Source of the DNA: Bradyrhizobium sp. CSS354
GTDB lineage: Bacteria > Pseudomonadota > Alphaproteobacteria > Rhizobiales > Xanthobacteraceae
Reading direction: 5' to 3'
NCBI RefSeq assembly: GCF_029051725.1
Contig: NZ_JAACFU010000004.1
Location: 1-64,000, forward strand
DNA: 64,000 nucleotides
Positions 33,376-43,117 of this stretch are shown here, piece after piece (position 1 is the stretch's first letter; each line of letters begins with the position of its first letter). Under the pieces are notes generated by a model that searched no databases, had not been told where the DNA came from, and saw only the letters and a program-made list of their open reading frames with translations. Position numbers and translations under genes: made by a program.

Positions 33376-33557
33376 GCAAGTTCCTCGTCAAATCAATCAC
33401 GGCAATGTGCGCTTTTTGCACGCCGCCTGTCGAGGCTACCACACTCGCACCGCATTCTCGCGTTGAGCTTGCGGCTGTTCCCTCGGACGGGGAGCGATGA
33501 TCTGCATGCGGAGGAAATGGGCGCTCCTTCTGCGGCTTTGTTTAGGGGAGTTTTTTG

Positions 33558-33782
33558 ATGGCAACGCGCGACAGACGACTGGCGGAATTCGACGGCGCCG
33601 GAGAACCGCCGCCTGGCCTTGCAGTCGAAGTGCTGTGCGAGGACCACAGCGGGACTTATCAGCTGCCGTTCGCCTGCCGCTATGTCGAGGGACGCTGGCA
33701 GAACCACGCGGCCGGCGTCGCGGTTGAAGCTACAGTCATCGGCTGGCGCGTCCCGCGCATGAAGCATTCGGGCGTAGCCTGA
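33558..33782 (+). CDS. Small hypothetical protein
   Basis: The product is 74 residues, starting at ATG 33558 with a ggggag site. It contains VEVLCEDHSGTYQLPFACRY, a short beta-like core, and ends in a basic VIGWRVPRMKH. There is no signal peptide or transmembrane helix. Similar short proteins occur in Bradyrhizobium; no function is known. After it, 33783-34060 (278 bases) holds no gene I can support. Confidence 0.65.
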   Translation: MATRDRRLAEFDGAGEPPPGLAVEVLCEDHSGTYQLPFACRYVEGRWQNHAAGVAVEATVIGWRVPRMKHSGVA

Positions 33783-34060
33783 GCACCGGCGTCTGTCTCA
33801 AAATGCAACGGTGCCGCGTCCCGGCTTAACCTTCGGAACGCGGCCCGAACGAATCACGTCCGAATCAGCCGTAGAGCCCCGTACGCGCCTGTTCACGGCT
33901 AGATGTCGCAACCGGCCAGCAGGCGCATACAATATCTGCGCAGCGCCTGAGCAGGCCCAACCGGCCACGGGCGTCAAAAGTTAACGGCTTCAATGACATG
34001 ACTGCGGGGCGCGGCGGTTGGATGCTCGCTCGCAAAACAGGCAAATGGCACCCGGCCTGC

Positions 34061-34717
34061 CTAATATTCGACCTCGAGCTCCTCGATTTCGGCCGGCTCA
34101 TCCTTTGCCGCCGCGATCCATTCTTTCATCTCCGGCATGGCCATGATGGTATCGGCATAAGCCTGCAGCTGCGGCTCGAGCTTGACGTTATAGGTCACGA
34201 AGCGCGTCACTACGGGGGCGTACATCGCGTCAGCCATGGTACGGGTCTCGCCGAACAGGAAGGGCCCGCCCGATTTGTCCAGGCAGTCGCGCCAGATCGC
34301 CCAGACGCGATCGATATCGGCCTGCGCGCGCGACCAGATCTTGAAGCCCGGGAAGTGCCCCTTCAGATTGACCGGCAGCGAGGCGCGCAAGGTGGTGAAG
34401 CCGGAATGGATTTCGCCGCAGATCGAGCGGCAATGCGCGCGCTGGATGCGATCCGCGGGCAACAGCCCGGCGTTCGGCATCGCCTCGTTGAGATATTCGG
34501 CGATCGCCAGCGTGTCCCAGACGATCGCGCCCTCGTGCCGCAGGCACGGCACCAGGATCGACGACGACAACAGCAGGATTTCGGCGCGCGCCGACGCGTC
34601 GTCCGGCGCGGTGACGATCTCCTCGAAATCGAGCCCGGAAAATTTCGTGAGCAGCCAGCCACGCAGCGACCAGGACGAATAGTTCTTGCTGCTGATGGTC
34701 AGTGTCGCCTTCGCCAT
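34061..34717 (-). CDS. Glutathione S-transferase
   Basis: The product is 218 residues. The N-terminal thioredoxin domain has LTISSKNYSSWSLRGWLLTK, with the Ser/Asn active-site region of the zeta/beta-like classes, and SILVPCLRHEGAIVWDTLAI, the cis-Pro loop with WDT in place of the usual ES. The C-terminal domain has the block GGPFLFGETRTMADAMYAPV (N-capping box). The ATG at 34717 follows agggaagg; the longer open frame upstream is not related. It probably conjugates glutathione to electrophiles. Substrate unknown. Confidence 0.92.
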   Translation of the reverse strand: MAKATLTISSKNYSSWSLRGWLLTKFSGLDFEEIVTAPDDASARAEILLLSSSILVPCLRHEGAIVWDTLAIAEYLNEAMPNAGLLPADRIQRAHCRSICGEIHSGFTTLRASLPVNLKGHFPGFKIWSRAQADIDRVWAIWRDCLDKSGGPFLFGETRTMADAMYAPVVTRFVTYNVKLEPQLQAYADTIMAMPEMKEWIAAAKDEPAEIEELEVEY

Positions 34718-34888
34718 GTGGCCTTCCCTCACGCCTGTGACTCGCACCCTGCCGGACTCTGCGGGAGTGCGCACCGCCTGTGCTTCCCGCGAAAAGAGCA
34801 GCAAGCGACGTGCCAATCTTGAGGGCGGCCCATCCCAGGTTTGGCTCCGATATTGCATAGCAGCACGGGGACAGGTGGGCGTTTCAGT

Positions 34889-36112
34889 ATGATGTCGATG
34901 TATTATCAGGCCTTTCAGAACCATATGGACCTGACGGCGCCGTGGCGGTCGGGGGCTTCGTCCGCACTCAGATTCCTCAATCTGGTGCCTCAGGGCTTGT
35001 CGGATCAGGTCGTCGGCCGTCTGTCGGCCGCGCTTGAGCTGATCTCCCGCTCCACCCTCACCTACCACCGCCCCGCCTACGGCATCGACAGCGTCATGGT
35101 CGGCAATCGCGAAGTCGCCGTGACCGAGGAGATCGCTTACGCGACCCCGTTCGGCTCGCTGCTGCGTTTCAAGAAGGAGGGCGTGGGCGAGCAGCCGCGC
35201 ATGCTGCTGGTGGCTCCAATGTCCGGCCATTTCGCGACGCTGCTGCGCGGCACCGTGAAGACGCTGCTGCAGGATCACGATGTCTACATCACCGACTGGC
35301 ACAATCCGCGTGACATTCCCCGTAGCGAGGGCCGTTTCGGGCTCGACGACTACACCGAGCATCTCATCGACTTCCTCGGCCAATTGGGCCCGCGCCCGCA
35401 TATGGTCGCGATCTGCCAGCCCTCGGTCTCGGCGCTCGCGGCCGCCGCGATCATGTGCGAGGGCAACCATCCTTCACGGCCGGCGACGTTGACGCTGATG
35501 GCCGGCCCGATCGACACGCGCATCCAGCCGACCAGGGTCAACGAATTCGCCAAAAGCAGGCCGATCGACTGGTTCGAGCAGAACCTGATCAACTACGTGC
35601 CGGTGCAGTGCCGCGGTGCCTTGCGGAAAGTCTATCCAGGTTTCGTGCAGCTCACCGCCTTCGTCTCGATGAATCTCGAGCGCCACATCAAGCAGCACAT
35701 CGATCTCGCCGATCACATCGCCAAGGGCGAGAAGGAGAAGGCGGCCAGCATCAAGACCTTCTACGACGAATATTTCGCCGTGATGGACCTGCCCGCGGAA
35801 TTCTACATCGAGACGGTGCGCGACGTATTCCAGGAGCACCTTCTGCCCCAGGGCAAGCTGATGCATCGGGGACGTCCGGTAAACACCAAGGCCGTCAGCC
35901 GCATGGGGCTGATGACGGTCGAGGGCGAGAAGGACGACATCTGCTCGATCGGCCAGACGCTGGCCGCGCAAGACCTCTGCACCGGCGTGCGCGCCTACCG
36001 CCGCGTCCACCACATGCAGGCCGGCGTCGGCCATTACGGCGTGTTCTCGGGCAAGCGCTGGAATAACGAGATCTACCCGCTGCTGCGGGATTTCGTGCAC
36101 GTGAATTCGTAA
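34889..36112 (+). CDS. phaZ: Intracellular polyhydroxyalkanoate depolymerase
   Basis: The product is 407 residues from ATG 34889 (MMSMYYQAFQNHMD). The nucleophile is Cys176 in the motif AICQPSVSA, as in the PhaZa1/Wautersia-type intracellular PHB depolymerases that use Cys instead of Ser. The partner acid is in VEGEKDDICS and the His in GVGHYGVFSGKRWNNE. ATPFGSLLRF and MSGHFATLLRGTVKTL are other family blocks. It degrades amorphous PHB granules to 3-hydroxybutyrate oligomers in the cytoplasm. It is divergent from the glutathione transferase. Confidence 0.95.
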   Translation: MMSMYYQAFQNHMDLTAPWRSGASSALRFLNLVPQGLSDQVVGRLSAALELISRSTLTYHRPAYGIDSVMVGNREVAVTEEIAYATPFGSLLRFKKEGVGEQPRMLLVAPMSGHFATLLRGTVKTLLQDHDVYITDWHNPRDIPRSEGRFGLDDYTEHLIDFLGQLGPRPHMVAICQPSVSALAAAAIMCEGNHPSRPATLTLMAGPIDTRIQPTRVNEFAKSRPIDWFEQNLINYVPVQCRGALRKVYPGFVQLTAFVSMNLERHIKQHIDLADHIAKGEKEKAASIKTFYDEYFAVMDLPAEFYIETVRDVFQEHLLPQGKLMHRGRPVNTKAVSRMGLMTVEGEKDDICSIGQTLAAQDLCTGVRAYRRVHHMQAGVGHYGVFSGKRWNNEIYPLLRDFVHVNS

Positions 36113-36234
36113 CCCGTCAGCCCTGGCCCGTACGTCACGAGCGAACGCGCATTGCAGTGAGGCGACCGGAGATGCTGGGGCAGGATCTCGACGCCTCTCC
36201 TGACCAAACGGCTAGCTAGAGAAACCGCACGTGC

Positions 36235-39200
36235 CTAATGCACTTGCTTGAGCAGCTCTCTGGCTTCAACGACTTCGGGAAGATTGCGCTCCGCATCGAA
36301 TTCAGCGAGCACGGGAGCGAGCACCTCGGATACCGCGCCCGCTCGGCCATTTGTCTTGTGCAGGCGTGCAAGTCCAAGGGCGCTGCGCAGCTCGAAAGTC
36401 TTCACCCGTTGGTGCCGTGCGATTTCCAGCGCTCGGTTTAGCGCATTTTCGGCACTGGCTAGGTCCGAAGGATCATGACGCAACAAAAGCTCCCCGTAGA
36501 CGCGATGCAGCTCGGCATCAAGCCAATGCTGACCGGATTGCCCCGCCCATGTGATCAATCCGCTCAAGATTTCCAGCCCGTTTTCGAGTCGGCCCGACTC
36601 TGCATCCGCCATCGCGACATGCATCCCCCAAAACGGCTCACAGAGGTAGCAGTCATTCTCGTGCAGCAAGGTCCAGCCGCGACGCATTTCCGTTAGCCCG
36701 GCCATTCCGTCGCCGGCACGCCACTTGGCCAGGCCATTCAGGTAGGTGCCGGCGGCCACATACAGCGGCATCGTGTGGTCGCGAGCGAGACCGAGCGCCA
36801 GGATCGTCTCTGTTTGCTGCAACATGCCCCCGCATAGTCCGTCGAACACAGCTCGATGAACAAGCGCATTGGCCTGAGAAAGCGCCCGTTTTTCTCCGGA
36901 AGCACTTATCGCTTCCACGGCGAGGCGACGTGCGCGAGCGATCCTGCCAAGCGGCCAAAGCACCAGGGCAAGAAACCTCATGATCACGAATGGGAGATCC
37001 AGTGCCGAGCCCCTAAACGTCGCGGGATCCGGCTCGTCACCATAGATCTCTAGTGCCTTCTCAAGATGTACTCTCGCGTTCAAGTAGTCGCCCCCGAACC
37101 AGCAGGTAACCCCGCCCGTCCAATGTGCAACGACGGCGGCCACCGGTGAGTCCGGTCGCCGTTCAGCGGCGTTCACGATGGCATCCACCAGCGCCCGCAT
37201 CGGCGCGAGTTCGCCGTGTGTCAGGCAGGCATTGAAGAGACCCGAATGGACTGGCGCAAGTTCAACCGGGTCATTGATGTCGGCTGCGAACTGTCGGGCG
37301 CGCGTCCATGCGGCTACCGTTTCGGGAGCGCTGTGCCCGAGGCTGCCCCGTAATGCACGGCCATATGCGATTTGAAGATGTAGCCTACTCATCATCCGGT
37401 CGTGCTCATCGGGCAGCTCATCGGCGACGGCAATCGCCTTGCCGAGATGTGCAATCGCCTCGGAATAGGCGGAGCGTTTCAGCGCCTGCAGGCCCGCCTT
37501 GCGCCACCATTCGAGGGCGACCTCGTTCAGCCCCGCCTCAGTGAAGTGGTGTGCCAGAACTTCCGGCTCAGTCTCGGCGACGACTGGAAACTTCTCGCGC
37601 AGGACATCGCCGATGCGCTTGTGAAGCACCTGCCGTTTGCTCTTGAGCAGGCTCTCGTAGGCCGCTTCCTGAACGAGAGCGTGCTTGAAACTATAGTTTG
37701 CTTCGGGCGGAGCCCCGCGACGCACCAGCAGTTCGGCCTCTTCGAGTTGCGCTAGCGCAGCGCTCAGCGTCAGATCATCGCGTCCCGCCACATATCTCAG
37801 CAGCGCGTATGAAAAATCGCGACCGATGGCGGCGCCTATCTGCGCCAACTCCTTGACTGGGGCCAGCCGGTCAAGCCGCGCCATCAGCGAATCCTGCAGC
37901 GTTGCGGGAATAGCGAGCGGCGGGAGCGGATTATCGAGGCGATAGCGCCCGGCATCTTCGACGAGTAGCCCGGACTCCAGCACCATCTTGGTCAATTCCT
38001 CGACGAATAGTGGGATGCCATCCGTCCTATCGATGATCTGCTTCATCATCTCGCGTGGCAGCTGGCGACCAACGGCCACCTGTTCGACCAGCGCGCGCGA
38101 GTCCTGCCGATCGAGTCGGTCGAGCCGCAACAGACTAACGTTGGCAAGGCCCGACCAGGAGGGCTCGAACTCTGGCCGGGATGTCATGAGCACGAGTATC
38201 GGCAGGCCTCTGATCCGATCGACCGCGAGATCGAACAGTTCAAGTGTCGTGGCATCGGCCCAATGCATATCCTCGCAGATAATCAGCAGGGGTTGCTCTC
38301 GCGCCAACCCCTCAAGCTGATCCAGAAGGGCGGCAAATGTCTGTCGCCGCTGCTGCGCCGGGCTCAAACTCAGCGGCGGACAATGGTCGCCGGTGGGAAT
38401 CGAAAGGAGAGCCGCAATGAGCGGTGTCGCTTGGGCGACCTGCTGTGTTCCAAGCGCCAGCATTGCCTCGAGCTTGTCGAGCTTTTGCCCAGGCGTGTCG
38501 TGCGACCGGATGCCGGCGGCGCGCTCGAGCTGCGCGACAAAGGGATGGAGCGCACTGTTGATATGGTAGGGCGAACACTGATATCGCACCCGGCGGTGAG
38601 CCCCCAACGAGGGGCTTTCGGACAGCGTTGCGACAATGCGCGACTTGCCGATGCCCGCTTCGCCGGAAATCAATACCATCTGCCCCTGCCCCTGCCCCTG
38701 CCATGCCAGCCGCTGGCGCGAGAGAGTGAACTCGATCTCATCCCTGCGGCCGACAAAACCGGTCGAGCGTACCGCGCGGACCGCCTCGAAGCGACTCTCG
38801 GATGCGATCGCTCCCTCCACCGCCCAGACTGCGATGGGTTCGGCTATGCCCTTGACCTCACGGCGGCCGAGATTGCGAAACGTGAAGAGATCACCAAGCA
38901 GCCGGCGCGTCGACGAAGCAACGACGACCGCGCCCGGTTCCGCCAGGCTCTGGAGCCGAGCGGCAAGGTTTGGTGTGTCGCCGACGGTTGCCTGTTCCTC
39001 TGACGCATCTCCGCTGATGAGGTCACCGACCACCACAAGCCCTGTCGCAATTGCGATGCGCAGTTCAACCCGTTCGTCGGCGCCTGTTTTGAGCTGCCCA
39101 ATTGCGGAGATAGTGTCGAGACCCGCTCGCACTGCGCGCTCCGCATCATCCTCGTGGGCGCGAGGATAGCCGAAATAGACGAGTATTCCGTCGCCGACGA

Positions 39201-39570
39201 ACCTGGCTATCCTGCCGTCATAAGCCGCAACGACGCTCGCGCAGGCGGCGCGGTAGGCCCGGATCACTTCCCACATATCCTCGGGATCGAGACGCGCCGA
39301 GAGCGCGGTCGAGCCGACCAGATCGCAAAACATAACGGTGAGGTGGCGCCGCTCGGCGTCCTGAGGAGGCGTCGGCGATGCGATCAACGCGGCTGGATCG
39401 AGGTCGGCAATAGCACGCAGCATTTTGCGGCGATGGCCTAGCAGGACTCCGAGCTTATCAAAGTCCTCGTCCATCAGTTCGGGGAGGATGCCCACGTCGA
39501 TTGCATTCTGGGCAAAACGCTCTGCGTATTGCCCAAGCCCCAGTTTGTCGAGCCACTCCGCAATCTGCAT
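36235..39570 (-). CDS. SAM / class III adenylate cyclase / AAA / TPR multidomain protein
   Basis: The product is 1,111 residues from ATG 39570 (GTG at 39579 possible; ggtggag precedes the ATG). Residues 1-58 form a SAM domain (IAEWLDKLGLGQYAERF). Residues 73-250 are a class III nucleotide cyclase with metal Asp83 (FCDLVGST) and Asp127 (FVGDGIL), plus Asn201 (GDTPNLAAR). Residues 270-600 are an AAA_16/STAND ATPase with Walker A GEAGIGKS near 303 and Walker B LLIICEDMHWAD. The rest is helical TPR-like repeats. All catalytic cyclase residues are present, so cAMP synthesis is plausible, gated by the STAND module. A QGQGQGQ run at 291-297 is encoded by a short tandem repeat. Confidence 0.93.
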   Translation of the reverse strand: MQIAEWLDKLGLGQYAERFAQNAIDVGILPELMDEDFDKLGVLLGHRRKMLRAIADLDPAALIASPTPPQDAERRHLTVMFCDLVGSTALSARLDPEDMWEVIRAYRAACASVVAAYDGRIARFVGDGILVYFGYPRAHEDDAERAVRAGLDTISAIGQLKTGADERVELRIAIATGLVVVGDLISGDASEEQATVGDTPNLAARLQSLAEPGAVVVASSTRRLLGDLFTFRNLGRREVKGIAEPIAVWAVEGAIASESRFEAVRAVRSTGFVGRRDEIEFTLSRQRLAWQGQGQGQMVLISGEAGIGKSRIVATLSESPSLGAHRRVRYQCSPYHINSALHPFVAQLERAAGIRSHDTPGQKLDKLEAMLALGTQQVAQATPLIAALLSIPTGDHCPPLSLSPAQQRRQTFAALLDQLEGLAREQPLLIICEDMHWADATTLELFDLAVDRIRGLPILVLMTSRPEFEPSWSGLANVSLLRLDRLDRQDSRALVEQVAVGRQLPREMMKQIIDRTDGIPLFVEELTKMVLESGLLVEDAGRYRLDNPLPPLAIPATLQDSLMARLDRLAPVKELAQIGAAIGRDFSYALLRYVAGRDDLTLSAALAQLEEAELLVRRGAPPEANYSFKHALVQEAAYESLLKSKRQVLHKRIGDVLREKFPVVAETEPEVLAHHFTEAGLNEVALEWWRKAGLQALKRSAYSEAIAHLGKAIAVADELPDEHDRMMSRLHLQIAYGRALRGSLGHSAPETVAAWTRARQFAADINDPVELAPVHSGLFNACLTHGELAPMRALVDAIVNAAERRPDSPVAAVVAHWTGGVTCWFGGDYLNARVHLEKALEIYGDEPDPATFRGSALDLPFVIMRFLALVLWPLGRIARARRLAVEAISASGEKRALSQANALVHRAVFDGLCGGMLQQTETILALGLARDHTMPLYVAAGTYLNGLAKWRAGDGMAGLTEMRRGWTLLHENDCYLCEPFWGMHVAMADAESGRLENGLEILSGLITWAGQSGQHWLDAELHRVYGELLLRHDPSDLASAENALNRALEIARHQRVKTFELRSALGLARLHKTNGRAGAVSEVLAPVLAEFDAERNLPEVVEARELLKQVH

Positions 39571-39887
39571 TGGCTCCACCGATCGTGTGGTTGGCGGTTA
39601 GCAGGATTTTGGACCACGGCGCGGGGACGATATCCCAACATCGCCATGATGGCACGTCTTGTTTGTTGTGCGATAATTTAGGTTACTCAGTACCGACACG
39701 GCTTCTAAGCCGGGTCGCCGCCCGATGCGAACGACTCCGCTACCAAACATCGTCTTCACGCAGCGTTGCACGACAGAGGTTGCGATGAGTGGTCACGACT
39801 CACTCGGGACCTGAAGCCGAATCCAACGCTGCGGCTTGTGCTCTCGTCATGACGCCAAGCAGACGTTCTTGGGTGAGCACAATTCCT
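39571..39887. other. Gene-free stretch upstream of the cyclase
   Basis: About 317 bases with no gene I can support. It contains the upstream region of the cyclase gene and the space after the small membrane protein. Only short inverted repeats (for example cggcttctaagccg) were seen. Confidence 0.5.
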
Positions 39888-40403
39888 TCATTGCTTGTCC
39901 ATGCGCGCTTCGTAGTTGCGAGCCATCGTGCCCGCCGCGACTTGGAGCGAAGAACCAACCACCCAACAGCCGGCAACAAAGGCTATCAGGCCATTGGCTG
40001 GGTTATGATCAAGGACAAGGATGCTGACGGACAGAGTTGCGGCAATCGCGGCGCCGAACGTTCCGGCCGCGCTCATGATCTCAGCCGGCTCGGAACCATT
40101 CCACTCTTCCGAGGTGCTCGAAATCGACTTCCGCGCGACACTGCGAGACAAATCAATTCCAACGTAATAGCTAAGAGCTCCGTAGAGCATCGTTATCAGC
40201 ACGATCCAGCCGCTTTCAAACAGTCCGCCTTTCTCACGCAACAGGGCCGCACCCACATAGAGGCCGCAAGAGGCCCCAACGGCTGCGAGCCCAATTCTTT
40301 CAAGAAGATGGGCCGACCTGATCAGACCGGAACGAGCGATCCGAAGATTGCCGGAGCCCCTCGTTAGGGAAAATGCGCTGGAAATTGCATCACTAATTTT
40401 CAT
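39888..40403 (-). CDS. Membrane protein of unknown function
   Basis: The product is 171 residues with three to four transmembrane segments: RIGLAAVGASCGLYVGAAL, WIVLITMLYGALSYYVGIDL, GTFGAAIAATLSVSILVLD and GLIAFVAGCWVVGSSLQVAA. The ATG at 40403 has a strong aaggaga site. N- and C-termini are basic and probably cytoplasmic. The codon use is slightly less GC-rich than its neighbours. The family is not recognised. Confidence 0.75.
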   Translation of the reverse strand: MKISDAISSAFSLTRGSGNLRIARSGLIRSAHLLERIGLAAVGASCGLYVGAALLREKGGLFESGWIVLITMLYGALSYYVGIDLSRSVARKSISSTSEEWNGSEPAEIMSAAGTFGAAIAATLSVSILVLDHNPANGLIAFVAGCWVVGSSLQVAAGTMARNYEARMDKQ

Positions 40404-40973
40404 TGGGGGTCTCCTTCTTAGGTAAGTAGCGGCCTACCGGCCGACCCCGAATAGAGGCAGCCTCGTGGACGCGTTTTGCGATTGCCTGGATTCCAATTTC
40501 TGAAAAATCTGTGCTGAGTGATGGGGCTGGCTTGCTCGTGAGCTAGACGAGAGCCAATCCAAAGCTGCGAGCACGCGGCTACGCAGGCCTTGCATCTCAC
40601 CCGTGTCTGTCAGTTAAGTCCGGGTGCGGCAATTTCTTGCGGGAGTGATAGCTCGAAAAGAGAGTGATGAAATATGAGCCGGTTCACATAACGCGGTTCG
40701 CCGTCGCTCTATCCGATCACAATTTCCGGAGGACAAGTCTGCATCGTCGCGAGACCCGGGAGCGCGGGAGCTGAAAGAGCCATCAGTAAACAAGTTGTCC
40801 CGCGTCTCGCCGACATCAGATCTATCCACTCATACCATGTTTTGCGCACGTGAATTCCCGAAGCGCGAGCAAGCAATCAGCAGGGTCGGACAAGGCAGCG
40901 CGGCTTTGGGAAAGACGTCGGCGCTGCACCAGACCTAAAACCTGGCCATGCCGCTCGCGCCGGAGGCCAAGCC
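40404..40973. other. Gene-free stretch of 570 bases
   Basis: No convincing gene on either strand; short open frames here lack a ribosome-binding site or recognisable protein sequence. GC content looks lower than the surroundings in 40610-40830. The right end must hold the promoter of the catalase-like gene. I could not identify a regulatory site. Confidence 0.5.
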
Positions 40974-41900
40974 ATGTCCGAACTTCCCACCCTCGCTGCA
41001 ACACCCGCCGCGATCGTCGATGCATTGAAGGCGGTCGCAGGCAATCCGCCGAAGGTGCGCGCGATCTTCGCCAAGGGTCGATGTGTGCGCGGGACCTATG
41101 CGCCGTCCGACCACGCGGCAGAGATCACGCGATCGCTGAGCTTCACAAGACCGTCGCGCGTGCTGGCGCGCTTCTCCGTTGGCGGCGGCAATCCCGGGGT
41201 GACCGACACCAACAATCTCGTCCTGCGCGGCTTCAGCTTTAGGCTTGGCGACGATGCCCATCGTTCGGACATCCTGACGGAAACCGCTCCGGTGCATTTT
41301 GCACGGACGCTCGACCAGATGCTCGCCTTCCTCGAGGCGCGCATCCCAGGCGCGGACGGCAAGCCTGACATCGAGAAGGTCCGAGCCTTTTCCGCGGCCA
41401 ATCCTGAAACACTGAACCAGGCGAATTACGTCGCGGCACGCCGGCTGCCCGGCAGCTTTGCCGGCACGACCTATTGGGGCGTGCACGCCTTTCCCGCGAC
41501 GAACGCGAAGGGCGAGACCCGCTTCATCAAGTTCAAGGTCGCGCCTGTGGGCGGTGACGTCACCTTGAGCGAGGACGAAGCCAGGGGGAAGTCGGCCGAT
41601 TTCCTGCATGACGATCTCGCGCGGAGGATCGCAGCCGGCGATATCCGCTTCAACGTGATGGCCTTGCTCGACCGTCCCGGCGATCCCACCATGGACGTGA
41701 CCCTGCGATGGCCGGACGAGGACAACCGTGAGCAGGTGCGGCTAGGGACAATCGTCATCACCAGCCTCGAGGCCAACGAGGCCTGCGACGGCTCCATCTT
41801 CAATCCGGTCAATCTTGCCGACGGCATCGGCCATCCGCCGGACGAGATCTTTGCCGCGCGCCGCACGGCCTACACGATCTCACTGGCGAAACGCCGGTAA
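40974..41900 (+). CDS. Catalase-family peroxidase lacking the distal His
   Basis: The product is 308 residues, the size of minimal catalase-related haem peroxidases. Recognisable blocks are AKGRCVRGTYAPS near residues 33-45, SRVLARFSVGGGNPG, LRGFSFRL, FARTLDQMLAFL and the C-terminal RRTAYTISLAKRR, whose Tyr is the expected proximal haem ligand. In catalases the first block reads HAKG with the essential distal His; here it is FAKG (Phe32). The start ATG at 40974 is preceded by ggaggccaagcc. A haem-binding protein with altered or absent catalase activity is inferred; this may be a feature of a subfamily. Confidence 0.85.
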   Translation: MSELPTLAATPAAIVDALKAVAGNPPKVRAIFAKGRCVRGTYAPSDHAAEITRSLSFTRPSRVLARFSVGGGNPGVTDTNNLVLRGFSFRLGDDAHRSDILTETAPVHFARTLDQMLAFLEARIPGADGKPDIEKVRAFSAANPETLNQANYVAARRLPGSFAGTTYWGVHAFPATNAKGETRFIKFKVAPVGGDVTLSEDEARGKSADFLHDDLARRIAAGDIRFNVMALLDRPGDPTMDVTLRWPDEDNREQVRLGTIVITSLEANEACDGSIFNPVNLADGIGHPPDEIFAARRTAYTISLAKRR

Positions 41901-41902
41901 GT

Positions 41903-42829
41903 TCAAGTCTTGTCCCGTCCGCCATCCGTGTCGCGGCGCCATGCGCCCGGACTGACGCCGACGATGGACGAGAACACCCGCGTGAAATGGCTCTGATTGG
42001 CGAATCCGGCCGAGATGGCAATCTCGGACAACGGCAGGTCGCGGACCGACATTAGTTGCTTGGCCGCCTTCACGCGCTGCTGGAGCAGCCATTGATGCGG
42101 CGGCAGGCCGGTGGAGATCCGGAATGCGCGTGAGAAGTGGCTGACCGACAGGCCAAGCTCGGTCGCGATCAGCTGCAGCGCGATCTTGCCCGAGAGATCG
42201 GAATCGAGCCGGTCACACGCACGCTTCACCTGCCATGGCGCGAGACCGCCGCGGCTCGGTTCTGCGGCTGGCTTCAGCCCACCATAGGTCTGGGCCACAT
42301 GGGCGGTGAGCGCAAGCATCATGTGATCGACGAAAAGCTGGTTGGTCTCGTCGGGCCTACACAGTCCTTGCCGCAACGAGGCACCGACATGTCGAACGAC
42401 CTCGTCGTCATGACCGACACCTGGCTCGTAGCTCAGCTCGCCAACGCGCGGCCCGCCCGGTTGCCTGGCAACGCCGTTGAGCGCCGAGCGCGGCAAATAG
42501 AAGAAGAGCGAGTGAAACGGCTTGTCGATCACATAGCGCGGGTCGCGCTTGAGGTCGTACAGATAGGTCGCACCGGCGCGAACATCCGCCTTGGTGACAC
42601 AGCGGCCCTCCTCCCAGCATTCGCAATCCGGATAGTCGCGGAGTTTCAGGCTGACGAGATAGGCATCTTCCGCAGTCAGCGAGCCGGAAATATCCGGTGT
42701 CGGATCGTCGTTGCGGACTTCGGTGACCGCGAGTTCGGAGCTGTGCAGCGAACGCGTGATCAGGACCGGTGCTTGCTCCGAGCGAAGGCCCTGCCCGAGC
42801 CTCTGCCCGTAGACGCCTGCTTGTGTCAT
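41903..42829 (-). CDS. AraC-family transcriptional regulator
   Basis: The product is 308 residues, with a C-terminal AraC DNA-binding domain: IATELGLSVSHFSRAFRIST (first helix-turn-helix) and EIAISAGFANQSHFTRVFSS (second), ending in GVSPGAWRRD. The N-terminal 190 residues are a sensor domain with a Cys-rich spot (YPDCECWEEGRCVTKA). It is convergent with the catalase-like gene (two bases between ends). ATG at 42829 is used; the upstream frame is not convincing. Target unknown; similar regulators often act on adjacent genes. Confidence 0.9.
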   Translation of the reverse strand: MTQAGVYGQRLGQGLRSEQAPVLITRSLHSSELAVTEVRNDDPTPDISGSLTAEDAYLVSLKLRDYPDCECWEEGRCVTKADVRAGATYLYDLKRDPRYVIDKPFHSLFFYLPRSALNGVARQPGGPRVGELSYEPGVGHDDEVVRHVGASLRQGLCRPDETNQLFVDHMMLALTAHVAQTYGGLKPAAEPSRGGLAPWQVKRACDRLDSDLSGKIALQLIATELGLSVSHFSRAFRISTGLPPHQWLLQQRVKAAKQLMSVRDLPLSEIAISAGFANQSHFTRVFSSIVGVSPGAWRRDTDGGRDKT

Positions 42830-43117
42830 TTCAGTAAATCCATCCGTAAAGGCACGTCTTCGCCGGCCTTCCCGAGATCCGCACATTATCGGAGATCGCC
42901 GGCCGACGGTCCAGCCGCAGCGCATAACACGAGGCTGGCGCGGCAGGCTGTCGCACTGGATCGCGCCGCGATGATTTCATTGTGATTTCAGCGTGATGTC
43001 ACAGGCCCGGCGCCGCGAAGGACACCATCGTTGACCTCCCCGGCAGATCGCCGCGCGACTCCATCGTGCATTTTGGAAATGATGCGTAGACAGAGAGCCA
43101 TGCGCTCATGGCCTTCG
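42830..43117. other. Intergenic stretch, promoter side of the AraC gene
   Basis: About 288 bases with no gene I can support. It includes the AraC promoter region and the space after the ABC ATPase stop. No terminator hairpin was recognised. Confidence 0.45.

Noticed and set aside
34718..35470. N-terminal extension of the glutathione transferase at 34061-34717
   Set aside because: The open frame overlaps the PHB depolymerase gene in antisense; the transferase has a good ribosome-binding site at 34717.
40614..40829. Short minus-strand open frame in the 570-base gap
   Set aside because: No ribosome-binding site, no recognisable sequence, and stop-rich surroundings; could be a gene remnant but not supportable.
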